A DNA stretch of 64,000 nt from Agelas oroides (lineage: Eukaryota; Porifera; Demospongiae; Agelasida; Agelasidae): positions 62,001-126,000 of the forward strand of contig OX422192.1 of the NCBI GenBank assembly GCA_949130485.1, given 5' to 3'. The notes below the pieces were generated by a model, which was not told the DNA's origin, did no database searches, and worked only from the letters and a program-made list of their open reading frames with translations. How positions within the stretch are numbered: position 1 is the first letter of the stretch; the number at the start of each line of letters is the position of its first letter. This document shows positions 42,861 through 64,000 of the stretch, piece after piece. Made by a program: the position numbers and the translations under genes.

Positions 42861-45800
42861 ATGGCGGAGAGAAGGCAGGCTTTCGAACGAATCCCCGAAT
42901 TGCAGCGGTTCGTACTTCCCGACGTGCGTCCCACGGGTAGACAGCTGGGAGTGGGCTCCTACGGCAGTGTGGAGGAGCTTGAGGTGAACGGAGTGTTGTG
43001 TGCGGGTAAACGGATACACGATGCCCTCCTGCAAAGGGACAACGCCGACGTGGAAAACATCCAGCGAAAATACCTCGAGGAGTGCCAGGTGATGCCAACT
43101 AGCAAGAAATATTTTATCAGAAAACCTAAAAACGTAAATCCTTTCGTGTAGGTGATGGCGGATCTGCGACACAAACACATCGTGCAGTTCCTGGGGCTGT
43201 GCTTCCTGGAAGGGTCCGCACTGCCAGTGCTGGTGATGGAGCAATTGGACAGCAGCTTGGATGACTTGCTAGAGGGTGCCCCTGGCCTCCCTCTCACTCT
43301 CAAGCGATCACTGCTAGCAGATGTGGCACGGGGGCTGCTCTACCTGCACACCCGCAACCCTCCTGTTGTACACCGTGACTTGTCAGCTCGGAATGTACTC
43401 CTTACATCATCACTGGTAGCCAAGATCAGCGACCTGGGTAATGCCCGCATTGTGAACCTGCAGCCAGGCCAGCTTGCTAGGACCCTCAGCCGTCTACCTG
43501 GCACCATGGTCTACATGCCCCCTGAGGCGTTTGAGGAAAGGTCAAGATATGGTCCCCGACTGGACATCTTCTCATTTGGGCACCTCACCCTCTTCACCCT
43601 CACACAGGCGAGAAAGTGGGATAGGTCAAAGGGAGTTAGCTACAAAGTACATGAACTGATGCAGTAGACCATTGAGGAAGTTTATGGGAAACTTCTGCTG
43701 CTATGGGATGTGTTGCTGATCAATAGCTTAGTGCAATGGTTGTTATGCACCTTACCTCCGGTTTTACTGCTTTCTTGGTGAAGTGGTTCCTGTAGAGGAT
43801 GGCATTTATGTAAGTGTGCATTTTAATGCATACCTACTTGTGCCCTTAACATGACACTGCGCTGTTGATGTGAGAAGTTTCAAGATAAAAGTCTGCAAAT
43901 TTCTTACTATAAGTACATGAATTGATTGAGGTAATTCATGCTCCACTACATTTTCCTCCCCAGGTGTTCCCAGGCACCCTCCTCCCCCACAACTATCCAG
44001 ACCCTCAGAATCCAGACCGCCTCTTGGGTCGGTCTGAGGTGGAGCGTCGGAGGAAGTACATCCAGCCACTCCATGGGCAACTGGGAGAGGAGCATCTTCT
44101 TGTGCAGATGGTACACCAGTGTCTCCGCAACACTCCAGCTCGACGTCCCTCTGCTGAGGAGCTACTGCAACAACTGGAGGCAGTGAGGGCCCAGATTGAG
44201 GGGCAGTATGGCCAGCTTGTGAAGGTGGATATGGAGAAGGTGAGGATACTCAGAGAGAAAGACGCGGAGATGAGACGACTACAACAGCAGATGCAGCAAC
44301 TGGAGGTGGGTTGTGTCTACTAGTATGTGGATACGCCACATGCTTGTAGTATAGTGGACACCCAATGATCGATTCTTTAGTTACAGCTGTTGAATGATAA
44401 TGTGCAATATGGCACATAGTTTTAGCTACATCTGACTACAGGTAGAGATGGAAGCTAAGGATACCCGACTTCAACAGAAGGATGAGGAAATTCAGCAGAA
44501 GGATGAAGAAATTCAGCAGAAGGATGAAGAAATTCAGCAGAAGGATGAGGAAATTCAGCAGAAGGATGAGGAAATTCAGCAGAAGGATGAGGAAATTCAG
44601 CAGAAGGATGAAGAAATTCAGCAGAAGGATGAAGAAATTCAGCAGAAGGATGAAGAAATTCAGCAGAAGGATGAAGAAATTCAGCAGAAGGATGAAGAAA
44701 TTCAGCAGAAGGATGAAGAAATTCAACAGAAGGACGAGGAAATTCAGCAACAAGGCACAGAACTCAGAGAGAGGGACACTCAAATCAGCAGGCAACAGAG
44801 AGAGCTACAGACACTGAGAGTAAGGAAATTGGATATAGAATTAGCATGCATTATGCACACATGAGTACATGAGAATTTCACTCTTGTTAGGGGGACAGAA
44901 AAAGGTTGCAAGCAAATGTAGAGGCTAAGGCTGCTGAGATTGGCAGGCAGCAGAGAGAGCTACAAACTCTGACAGTAAGCAACTGGAGAAAGGTGTTCTA
45001 GTGCAAGAATGAACTCGTGGTTCCATTCATATTAGGAGGTTATTAGGAGGCAGGCAGCGGTGGAGGCTAAGGATGCTGAGCTACAAACACTGACAGTAAG
45101 CTGAGCTACATATACTTTAAAGACTTCTGTTCCATTGTCTTCTGTTCCATGTTCCATTTCATCATGTAGGGCCAAAACACAGCCAAAGATGAGAGACTGG
45201 TTGCAGTTCAGTCTCAACTGCAACAACTGCAAGTGAGTTGACCGGCACATTTGTGTTGAAATTATGCAAGTTACGTACACTGTGCTTGCAGGCAGAGATG
45301 GACATTAGAAGTGCTCAGTTCCAGCAGCAACTGAGAGAGAGAGATGCTGAAATACACAAATTGCGGAGAGAACTGAGAGTAAGGAACATTTAGTTCAGTA
45401 CATTTCAATTCTGCAAGCCATGAACAGTGACGTAAGAAGCAAAGTGGAAGTGGAGAGGCCATCAAAGTGCAGCTAAAAATATTGAGGAAAACACGTGCGA
45501 AGCATGGCGGCAATTTTTTTTATGCACACATTGTAAATAAAGCCTTTTTTCCACAAGAGTGTAGGTCTTAGTTGTACATGTGCATGTACTCTTACAACTT
45601 ACATACAGCTTTTTGCTGCTTGCAGTTAAGCACATGGTCAACACTCATTCGACAAACTGCTTCAGCGATAATTTTGTGCTGAAAAGTGTAGTGGTCAAAA
45701 CCGCTACAGCCGCTGTGGCTCTACGCCGCTAGATGGATGTGTTAACTCGGTATTTGTAACCGTCTTCTGTTCCATGTAGGGCCAAAACACAGCCAAAGAT

Positions 45801-47150
45801 GAGAGACTGGCTGCAGTTCAGTCTCAACTGCAACAACTGCAAGTGAGTTGACCGGCACATTTGTGTTGAAATTATGCAAGTTACATACATTGTGGTTACA
45901 GACAGAGATGGACATTAGAAGTGCTCAGTTCCAGCAGCAACTCCGAGAGAGAGGTGCTGAAATACACAAATTGCGGAGAGAACTGAGAGTAAGGAACATT
46001 TAGTTCAGTACATTTCAATTCTGCAAGCCATGAACAGTGACGTAAGAAGCAAAGTGGAAGTGGAGAGGCCATCAAAGTGCAGCTAAAAATATTGAGGAAA
46101 ACACGTGCGAAGCATGGCGGCAAATTTTTTTTAATGCACACATTGCAAATAAGGCCTTTTTTCCACAAGAGTGTAGGTCTTAGTTGTACATGTGCATGTA
46201 CTCTTACAACTTACATACAGCTTTTTGCTGCTTGCAGTTAAGCACATGGTCAACACTCATTCGACAAACTGCATCAGCGATAATTTTGTGCTGAAAATTG
46301 TAGTGGTCAAAACCGCTACAGCCGCTGTGGCTCTACGCCGCTAGATGGATGTGTTAACTCGGTATTTGTAACTGTCTTCTGTTCCAAGTAGGGCCAAAAC
46401 ACAGCCAAAGATGAGAGACTGGCTGCAGTTCAGTCTCAACTGCAAGTGAGTTGACCGGCACATTCATTGATGTTGAAATTATGCAAGTTACGTACAATGC
46501 TGAAATCACCACATTGCGGAGAGAGCTGAGAGTAAGGAACTAAATTTAGTTCAGTACATTTCAATTCTGCAAGCCATGAACAGTGACGTAAGAAGCAAAG
46601 TGGAAGTGGAGAGGCCATCAAAGTGCAGCTAAAAATATTGCGGAAAACACGTGTGAAGCATGGAGGCAATTTTTTTTATGCACACATTGTAAATAAGGCC
46701 TTTTTCCCACAAGAGTGTACATCTTAGCTTATAAGTTGAAAATGAACTTACAACTCGCTTTTTGCTGCTTGCAGTTAAGCATGTTGGTGGTCAACATTTG
46801 ACAAACTGATAATTTTGTGCTGAAAAGTGTAGTGCTCAAAACCGCTGTAGCTCTACACCGCTGTTGAATATCTTCTTGATAGTGCAACACAGATAGATAT
46901 CAGTTGATGGATGTGTTAACTCGGTATTTGTAACCGTCTTCTGTTCCATGTAGGGCCAATACTCAGCCAAAGATGAGAGACTGGCTGCAGTTCAGTCTCA
47001 ACTGCAAGTGAGTTGACCGGCACATTCATTGATGTTGAAGTTACGTACACTGTGGTTACAGGTAGAAGTTGTTGCAGCTAGGAGTGCCCAGCTTCAGCAG
47101 CAACTCCGAGGGAGAGATGCTGAAATAACCGCATTGCAGAGAGAACTGAG
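42861..47150 (+). CDS. Tyrosine-kinase-like protein kinase with coiled-coil repeat tail, copy A
   Basis: A cytosolic-type kinase with no signal peptide or membrane helix. Exons (all phase 0): 42861-43088, 43152-43607, 43964-44305, 44442-44819, 44891-44974, 45036-45095, 45170-45232, 45292-45378, then further repeat exons in 45780-47150. Kinase motifs: Gly loop GVGSYGSV, probable ATP-binding Lys in CAGKRI, catalytic loop VHRDLSARNVLL, DLG in place of DFG (ISDLGNAR), and activation segment MVYMPPEAFEERS. The domain ends at ARRPSAEELLQQL. The tail is coiled coil: a helix (EKDAEMRRLQQQMQQLE), about 13 tandem QQKDEEI heptads, and repeated GQNTAKDERLAAVQSQL/RSAQFQQQLRERDAE exon pairs. After exon 2 copy A has CAG|GCGAGA (GC donor) where copy B has GT. 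The HRDLSARN loop is tyrosine-kinase-like, but substrate class is uncertain. Confidence 0.85.
44463..44752 (+). repeat. Coding 21-bp repeat encoding QQKDEEI heptads
   Basis: About 13 copies of CAGCAGAAGGATGARGAAATT. Each unit is one heptad, which would give a continuous parallel coiled coil or single helix. The unit variants are nearly identical at the DNA level, which indicates recent expansion. Confidence 0.95.
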
Positions 47151-47160
47151 AGTAAGGAAC
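45100..47160. repeat. About 610-bp tandem repeat of coiled-coil exon pairs in kinase A
   Basis: The block starting GGGCCAAAACACAGCCAAAG occurs at about 45169, 45779, 46391 and 46953, spaced 610, 612 and 562 bp. Each block holds a GQNTAKDERL exon and, in most, a RSAQFQQQL exon, plus shared intron sequence (AACAGTGACGTAAGAAGCAA). Later blocks lose part of the second exon. Confidence 0.9.
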
Positions 47161-47237
47161 TAAAATGCATGATCCACCCACCAGTTTCTCAGGTAGAGCT
47201 CACGAAAGTATCATATTGTGATTTTTTGGTCCACCAG

Positions 47238-48366
47238 GTACCAGACTACAAGACTCAGAAGCAGGAGCTACATGCTGTGCTGCAACAGAGGCTGAGAAAG
47301 GGAGATACTTGGTAGGAGTGTGTGGGCAGTGGTATAACCAGGGTCTATTTTTACATGGCAAAGGTTATAAAGTAGATGATCACAAACGTGGGGAAATTTC
47401 CTCCACTGGTCGGGAAGTGCTGTTGTTGCATCTTGGAAATTTGACAATAAGTGATATTCTTGTCCTCCAGCAGGAAAGAGAATGACATCATGCTAAACTG
47501 TGCTTATCTAAGGATTAGGTAGTAAAGTGGGACTCCAATATCAATGACTATGCAGGGCTGTAGCAAGCACCTGGGAACCAGTCCGGCTATGGGTGTGGTT
47601 ATGCCACACGCCTAATTAATTAAATGATGTTATATCCTTTAGCCCCATGCTTAGCCTTGCAGTGTACATGTAGCTATTGCCACTGGCTAAACCAAGCAGG
47701 TTAGAAGGCACGTCACACTGCTATAGTTCACTGGGGTATGGCATAATTATTTCCCCCCTCCATTTTTCCCTCTCTGCCTCTCCTCCTCCTCTCCTCTCCT
47801 ACCTCTCCTACCTCTCCCTCTCTCTCTCCCTCCTCAGGTTCCTTGTTGACGTGAATTGGCTGAAACAGTGGAGAAAGTACGTTGGCTATGACAAGTGGGA
47901 CCAGTACCATGTGGGGCAGGTCTCAGCCAACCCGGGGCCGATCGACAATGCCAACCTCTTCAAAGGTGCAACATGTTCACGAGTGGTAACACTGTGGTGG
48001 GGGGAAATCCCTTCTTGACTCACACCCTCTACCACAGATGGTAACTCGGATGCACTGAGGGAACATCTAATGGAGGAACTAGACTACAGTCTCCTGCCCG
48101 AGGCCGCCTGGAACAAGCTGACTGCCTGGTACGGTCTCTCCCAGGGGTCCAGACCCATCAACAGGTACATAAGACCCTCCATCCTCCCTGGCCTCCATGA
48201 ACTCCCGGTGTGTGTGTGTGCATGCAGGAAGGTGGTGGAGCACGGGCTATACATGAAGCATTGCAAGGTGGAGGTGTATCTGCTGGAGTTTAAACTGTCC
48301 CTGCACCCAAAGTTGAATGAGCCGGTCAACAAATCCTTCAGCCGCGCTGACACTATTGGTACGCTT
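47238..48366 (+). pseudogene. Partial USP copy C (DUSP and first UBL exon only), fused behind kinase A
   Basis: Exons 47238-47311 (VPDYKTQKQELHAVLQQRL...), 47838-47966 (DUSP, FLVDVNWLKQWRKYVGYDKW), about 48039-48164 and about 48228-48358 (KVVEHGLYMKHCKVEVYLLE to SRADTI) match USP exons 3-6, then homology stops inside the following intron. At 48367 the sequence switches to the ARPC4 intron-5 minisatellite. There is no death domain, start exon or catalytic domain. The first exon begins in phase 0 and could be spliced from the kinase A coiled-coil exons, giving a kinase-coiled-coil-DUSP product. The next real exon (ARPC4 copy) does not fit in phase. Confidence 0.8.
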
Positions 48367-49115
48367 TGCCTCTTGCTCTCAGCCCCTCTGCCCCTTGCTC
48401 TCAGCCCCTCTGCCTCTTGCTCTCAGCCCCTCTGCCTCTTGCTCTCAGCCCCTCTGCCCCTTGCTCTCAGCCCCTCTGCCCCTTGCTCTCAGCCCCTCTG
48501 CCCCTTGCTCTCAGCCCCTCTGCCCCTTGCTCTCAGCCCCTCTGCCTCTTGCTCTCAGCCTCTCTGCCCCTTGCTCTCAGTCCCTCAGCCCCTTGCTCTC
48601 AGCCCCTCTCTGCCCCTTGCTCTCAGCCCCTCTGCCTCTTGCTCTCAGCCCCTCTGCCTCTTGCTCTCAGCCTCTCTGCCCCTTGCTCTCAGCCCCTCTC
48701 TGCCTCTTGCTCTCAGCCTCTCTGCCCCTTGCTCTCAGCCCCTCTCTGCCTCTTGCTCTCAGGCCCTCTGCCTCTTGCTCTCAGCCTCTCTGCCCCTTGC
48801 TCTCAGCCCCTCTGCCTCTTGCTCTCAGCCCCTCTGCCCCTTGCTCTCAGTCCCTCTGCCTCTTGCTCTCAGCCCCTCTGCCTCTTGCTCTCAGCCCCTC
48901 TGCCCCTTGCTCTCAGTCCCTCTGCCTCTTGCTCTCAGCCCCTCTCTGCCTCTTGCTCTCAGCCCCTCTGCCTCTTGCTCTCAGCCCCTCTCTGCCCCTT
49001 GCTCTCAGCCCCTCTCTGCCCCTTGCTCTCAGTCCCTCTGCCCCTTGCTCTCAGCCTCTCTGCCTCTTGCTCTCAGCCTCTCTGCCTCTTGTTCACTGTC
49101 CCTCTGCCCCTCTCA
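48367..49115. repeat. Duplicated ARPC4 intron-5 minisatellite at the duplication junction
   Basis: About 33 copies of the same 22-bp unit as 32965-33800. Its left edge, GTACGCTTT|GCCTCTTGCTCTCAG, is the breakpoint between USP intron and ARPC4 intron. Confidence 0.95.
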
Positions 49116-49138
49116 CTGCCTGTTGCTCTCTGTTTCAG

Positions 49139-49342
49139 TTTATGGAGGACATTGATAAAGAGATCAGTGAGATGAAGATCTCACTCAACGCACGGGCGCG
49201 CATTGTCGCAGAAGAGTTTCTCAAGAATGTGAGTACTTGGTAGCCTTGTTCCTGGACTGTGGGAAACTGGGCAGTGACCTGGAAACCACTTGCTGTGTTG
49301 TGATTTTGCATGCTTTATTCTCTCTCTCCCTTTCAGTTCTGA
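49139..49342 (+). pseudogene. Duplicated last two ARPC4 exons (orphan fragment)
   Basis: 49139-49228 encodes [20 protein letters not shown]...EEFLKN and 49337-49342 is TTC TGA, identical in protein to ARPC4 exons 6-7, with the same intron. Exons 1-5 are absent, so this is a passenger of the segmental duplication and not a gene. Confidence 0.95.
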
Positions 49343-49589
49343 GCATGGCAGTATTACAGGGACCTTTAGAACACTCTAGTCTAGTCTAATACATTGCAGG
49401 AAATGTTTTCTCGTGTGTGTGTTGAGAATTCAGTGATGTTTCATGTAGTCACGTGTATGGGCGTGGCCGCGACGTGTGGTAGGAAATTTTGGTCCGGCGA
49501 AAATTTCGGTCCGGGGCACCAAATTCCTCGAAAATTGGTCCGCCGGATCAGTGACGTCAGGAAGTTACTACATGCGCGTGCTGGGGAAG

Positions 49590-62037
<12,448 letters not shown>

Positions 62038-62350
62038 TCGTCTACTCCCCTCTAGAGCAATATATGCAGTAGATTAATTACTTGGGACATTTAGTATGAC
62101 CAACAGAAAGTGAACTGTGTAACATGTATTGTGTGTGCTGTTTTGCTATCACATGCACTGATACTTTGTGGTGTAGAAGAGAGTGGGTTATATAGGAGAG
62201 TGTTTCCCAATTTGGGCAATTTGTTGTGGTCGGTTATGAGCGCCTAGTTAGAGAAACAAACACAAGCTCTTACACAAAGCTAGGTCAAAGTTTTTGTGCA
62301 TGCATGGGTGTGTCCAGCCCCTCCCACACTTTGGTTGTGTTGACATGAAC
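62038..62350. promoter_or_regulatory. USP B to kinase B spacer
   Basis: Near-identical copy of 42561-42860, with a small TATATAGGAG insertion near 62190. Confidence 0.6.
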
Positions 62351-64000
62351 ATGGCGGAGAGAAGGCAGGCTTTCGAACGAATCCCCGAATTGCAGCGGTT
62401 CGTACTTCCCGACGTGCGTCCCACGGGTAGACAGCTGGGCGTGGGCTCCTACGGCAGTGTGGAGGAGCTTGAGGTGAACGGAGTGTTGTGTGCGGGTAAA
62501 CGGATACATGATGCCCTCCTGCAAAGGGACAACGCCGACGTGGAAAACATCCAGCGAAAATACCTCGAAGAGTGCCAGGTGATGCCAACTAGCAAGAAAT
62601 ATTATCAGAAAACCTGAAAACCTAAATCCTTTCGTGTAGGTGATGGCGGATCTGCGACACAAACACATTGTGCTGTTTCTGGGGCTGTGCTTCCTAGAAG
62701 GGTCCGGACTGCCAGTGCTGGTGATGGAGCAATTGGACAGCAGCTTGGATGACTTGCTAGAGGGTGCCCCTGGCCTCCCTCTCACCCTCAAACGATCACT
62801 GCTAGCAGATGTGGCACGGGGGCTGCTCTACCTGCACACCCGCAACCATCCTGTTGTACACCGTGACTTGTCAGCAAGGAATGTACTCCTTACATCATCA
62901 CTGGTAGCCAAGATCAGCGACCTGGGTAATGCCCGCATTGTGAACCTGCAGCCAGGCCAGCTTGCTAGGACCCTCAGCCGTCTACCTGGCACCATGGTCT
63001 ACATGCCCCCTGAGGCGTTTGAAGAAAGGTCAAGATACGGTCCCCGGCTGGACATCTTCTCATTTGGGCACCTCACCCTCTTCACCCTCACACAGGTCAA
63101 AGCTAGGGAGTTAGCTATAGATTAAAGTACATGAACTGATGCAGTAGACCATTGAGGAAGTTCATGGGAAACTTCTGCTGCTATGGGATGTGTTGCTGAT
63201 CAATAGCTTAGTGCAATGGTTGTTATGCACCTTACCGCTGGTCCATTGCTTTCTTGGTGAAGTGGTTTCTGTAGAGGATGGCATTTATGTAAGTGTGCAT
63301 TTTAATGCATACCTACTTGTGCCCTTCACATGACACCACACTGTTGATGTGAGAAGTTTCAAGAGCCCTAATAGCTGTATAAACGACATGTTGGTGATAA
63401 AAGTCCGCAAATTTCTTACTAAGTACATGAATTGATTTGCGGTAATTCATGCTCCACTGCATTTCATCCTCCAGGTGTTCCCAGGCACCCTTCTCCCCCA
63501 CAACTATGCAGACCCTCAGAACCCAGACCATCTCTTGGCTCGGTCTGAAGTGGAGCGTCGGAGGGACTACATCCAGCCACTCCATGGGCAGCTGGGGGAG
63601 GAGCACCCTCTTGTGCAGCTGGTACACCAGTGTCTCCACAACACTCCAGCCCGACGACCCTCTGCTGAGGAGCTGCTGCAACAACTGGAGGCAGTGAGGG
63701 CCCAGATTGAGGGACCGTATGGCCAGATTGTGAAGGTGGATATGGAGAAGGTGAGGTTACTCAGAGAGAAAGACACGGAGATGAGACGACTACAGCAGCA
63801 AATGCAGCAACTAGAGGTGGGTTGTATCTACTATAACATTGAGATACATTGGGTATGCCACATGCTTGTAGTATAGTGGACACCCAATGATCGATTCTTT
63901 AAGTTACAGCTGTTGAATAAGGTTTTGGACAATATGGCACGTAGTTTTATCCACATCTGATTACAGGTAGAGGTGGAAGTTAAGGATACCCGACTTCAGC
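62351..64000 (+). CDS. Tyrosine-kinase-like protein kinase, copy B (truncated by window edge)
   Basis: Paralogue of the kinase at 42861. Exons 62351-62578, 62640-63095, 63474-63816 and 63967 onward (cut off). An in-frame ATG at 62345 adds MN. Motifs are conserved: GVGSYGSV, CAGKRI, VHRDLSARNVLL, ISDLGNAR, MVYMPPEAFEERS, ARRPSAEELLQQL. Exon 2 ends CAG|GTCAAAG, a normal GT donor unlike copy A. The last visible bases start the exon that in copy A encodes the QQKDEEI heptads. Confidence 0.88.

Noticed and set aside
44436-44795. Minus-strand leucine/phenylalanine-rich frame resembling a membrane protein
   Set aside because: It is the antisense of the QQKDEEI coding repeat.
47238-48366. Third complete USP gene
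   Set aside because: Only four N-terminal exons without start or catalytic domain; the remainder is cut off by the duplication junction.
49139-49342. Second ARPC4 gene
   Set aside because: Only the last two exons are present, carried along in the segmental duplication.

Overview
This is animal nuclear DNA, most likely from a sponge or another early-branching metazoan. I cannot name the species. The coding content is conserved metazoan housekeeping genes cut into many small exons by short introns. The introns are full of micro- and minisatellites. A death domain fused to a deubiquitinase and tyrosine-kinase-like kinases with coiled-coil tails also fit a sponge. There are no operons, CRISPR arrays or bacterial signals. 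Gene models below were built by eye from homology, GT/GC-AG splice sites and reading phase.

Layout. (1) 0.2-12.4 kb, minus strand: an unrecognised coiled-coil gene running off the left edge, then a KANSL1-like gene (PEHE domain). Upstream of KANSL1 on the same strand are N-terminal SMARCC/BAF155-170 exons. The splice phases run from SMARCC linker exons into KANSL1, and the SMARCC SWIRM and SANT domains are absent. (2) 12.4-20.2 kb: a repeat-rich accessory region with several minisatellites, a strong hairpin, a miniature element and plausible minus-strand exons of an unrecognised gene. (3) 20.5-24.2 kb, plus: complete CWC25 (splicing factor, 12 exons, 322 aa). (4) 24.6-31.1 kb, plus: complete plasma-membrane Ca2+-ATPase (12 exons, 1210 aa). 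(5) 31.3-34.0 kb: TMEM258 (minus) and ARPC4 (plus), head to head about 120 bp apart, each with a first coding exon that is only the ATG.

(6) 33-64 kb: a large tandem segmental duplication. The unit runs from intron 5 of ARPC4 through a death-DUSP-UBL-USP deubiquitinase (USP4/11/15 family) and a tyrosine-kinase-like kinase with a coiled-coil tail, into the first part of a further USP copy. Copy A spans about 33-48.37 kb. Copy B starts at about 48.37 kb inside the same ARPC4 minisatellite and runs off the right edge. Copy A carries a 616-bp TIR element that is missing from copy B, so copy B preserves the empty site. Copy B carries a young Ty3/Gypsy LTR element nested inside a palindromic DNA element, and a TTAA-flanked element.

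How the genes work together. KANSL1 (NSL acetyltransferase complex) and SMARCC (SWI/SNF) are chromatin regulators. CWC25 acts in the spliceosome, the Ca2+-ATPase in calcium export, TMEM258 in the oligosaccharyltransferase and ARPC4 in Arp2/3 actin nucleation. Apart from shared promoters, nothing here suggests one pathway. The most unusual content is the death-domain deubiquitinase/kinase cluster, which may be a lineage-specific death or immune signalling module. That role is inference.
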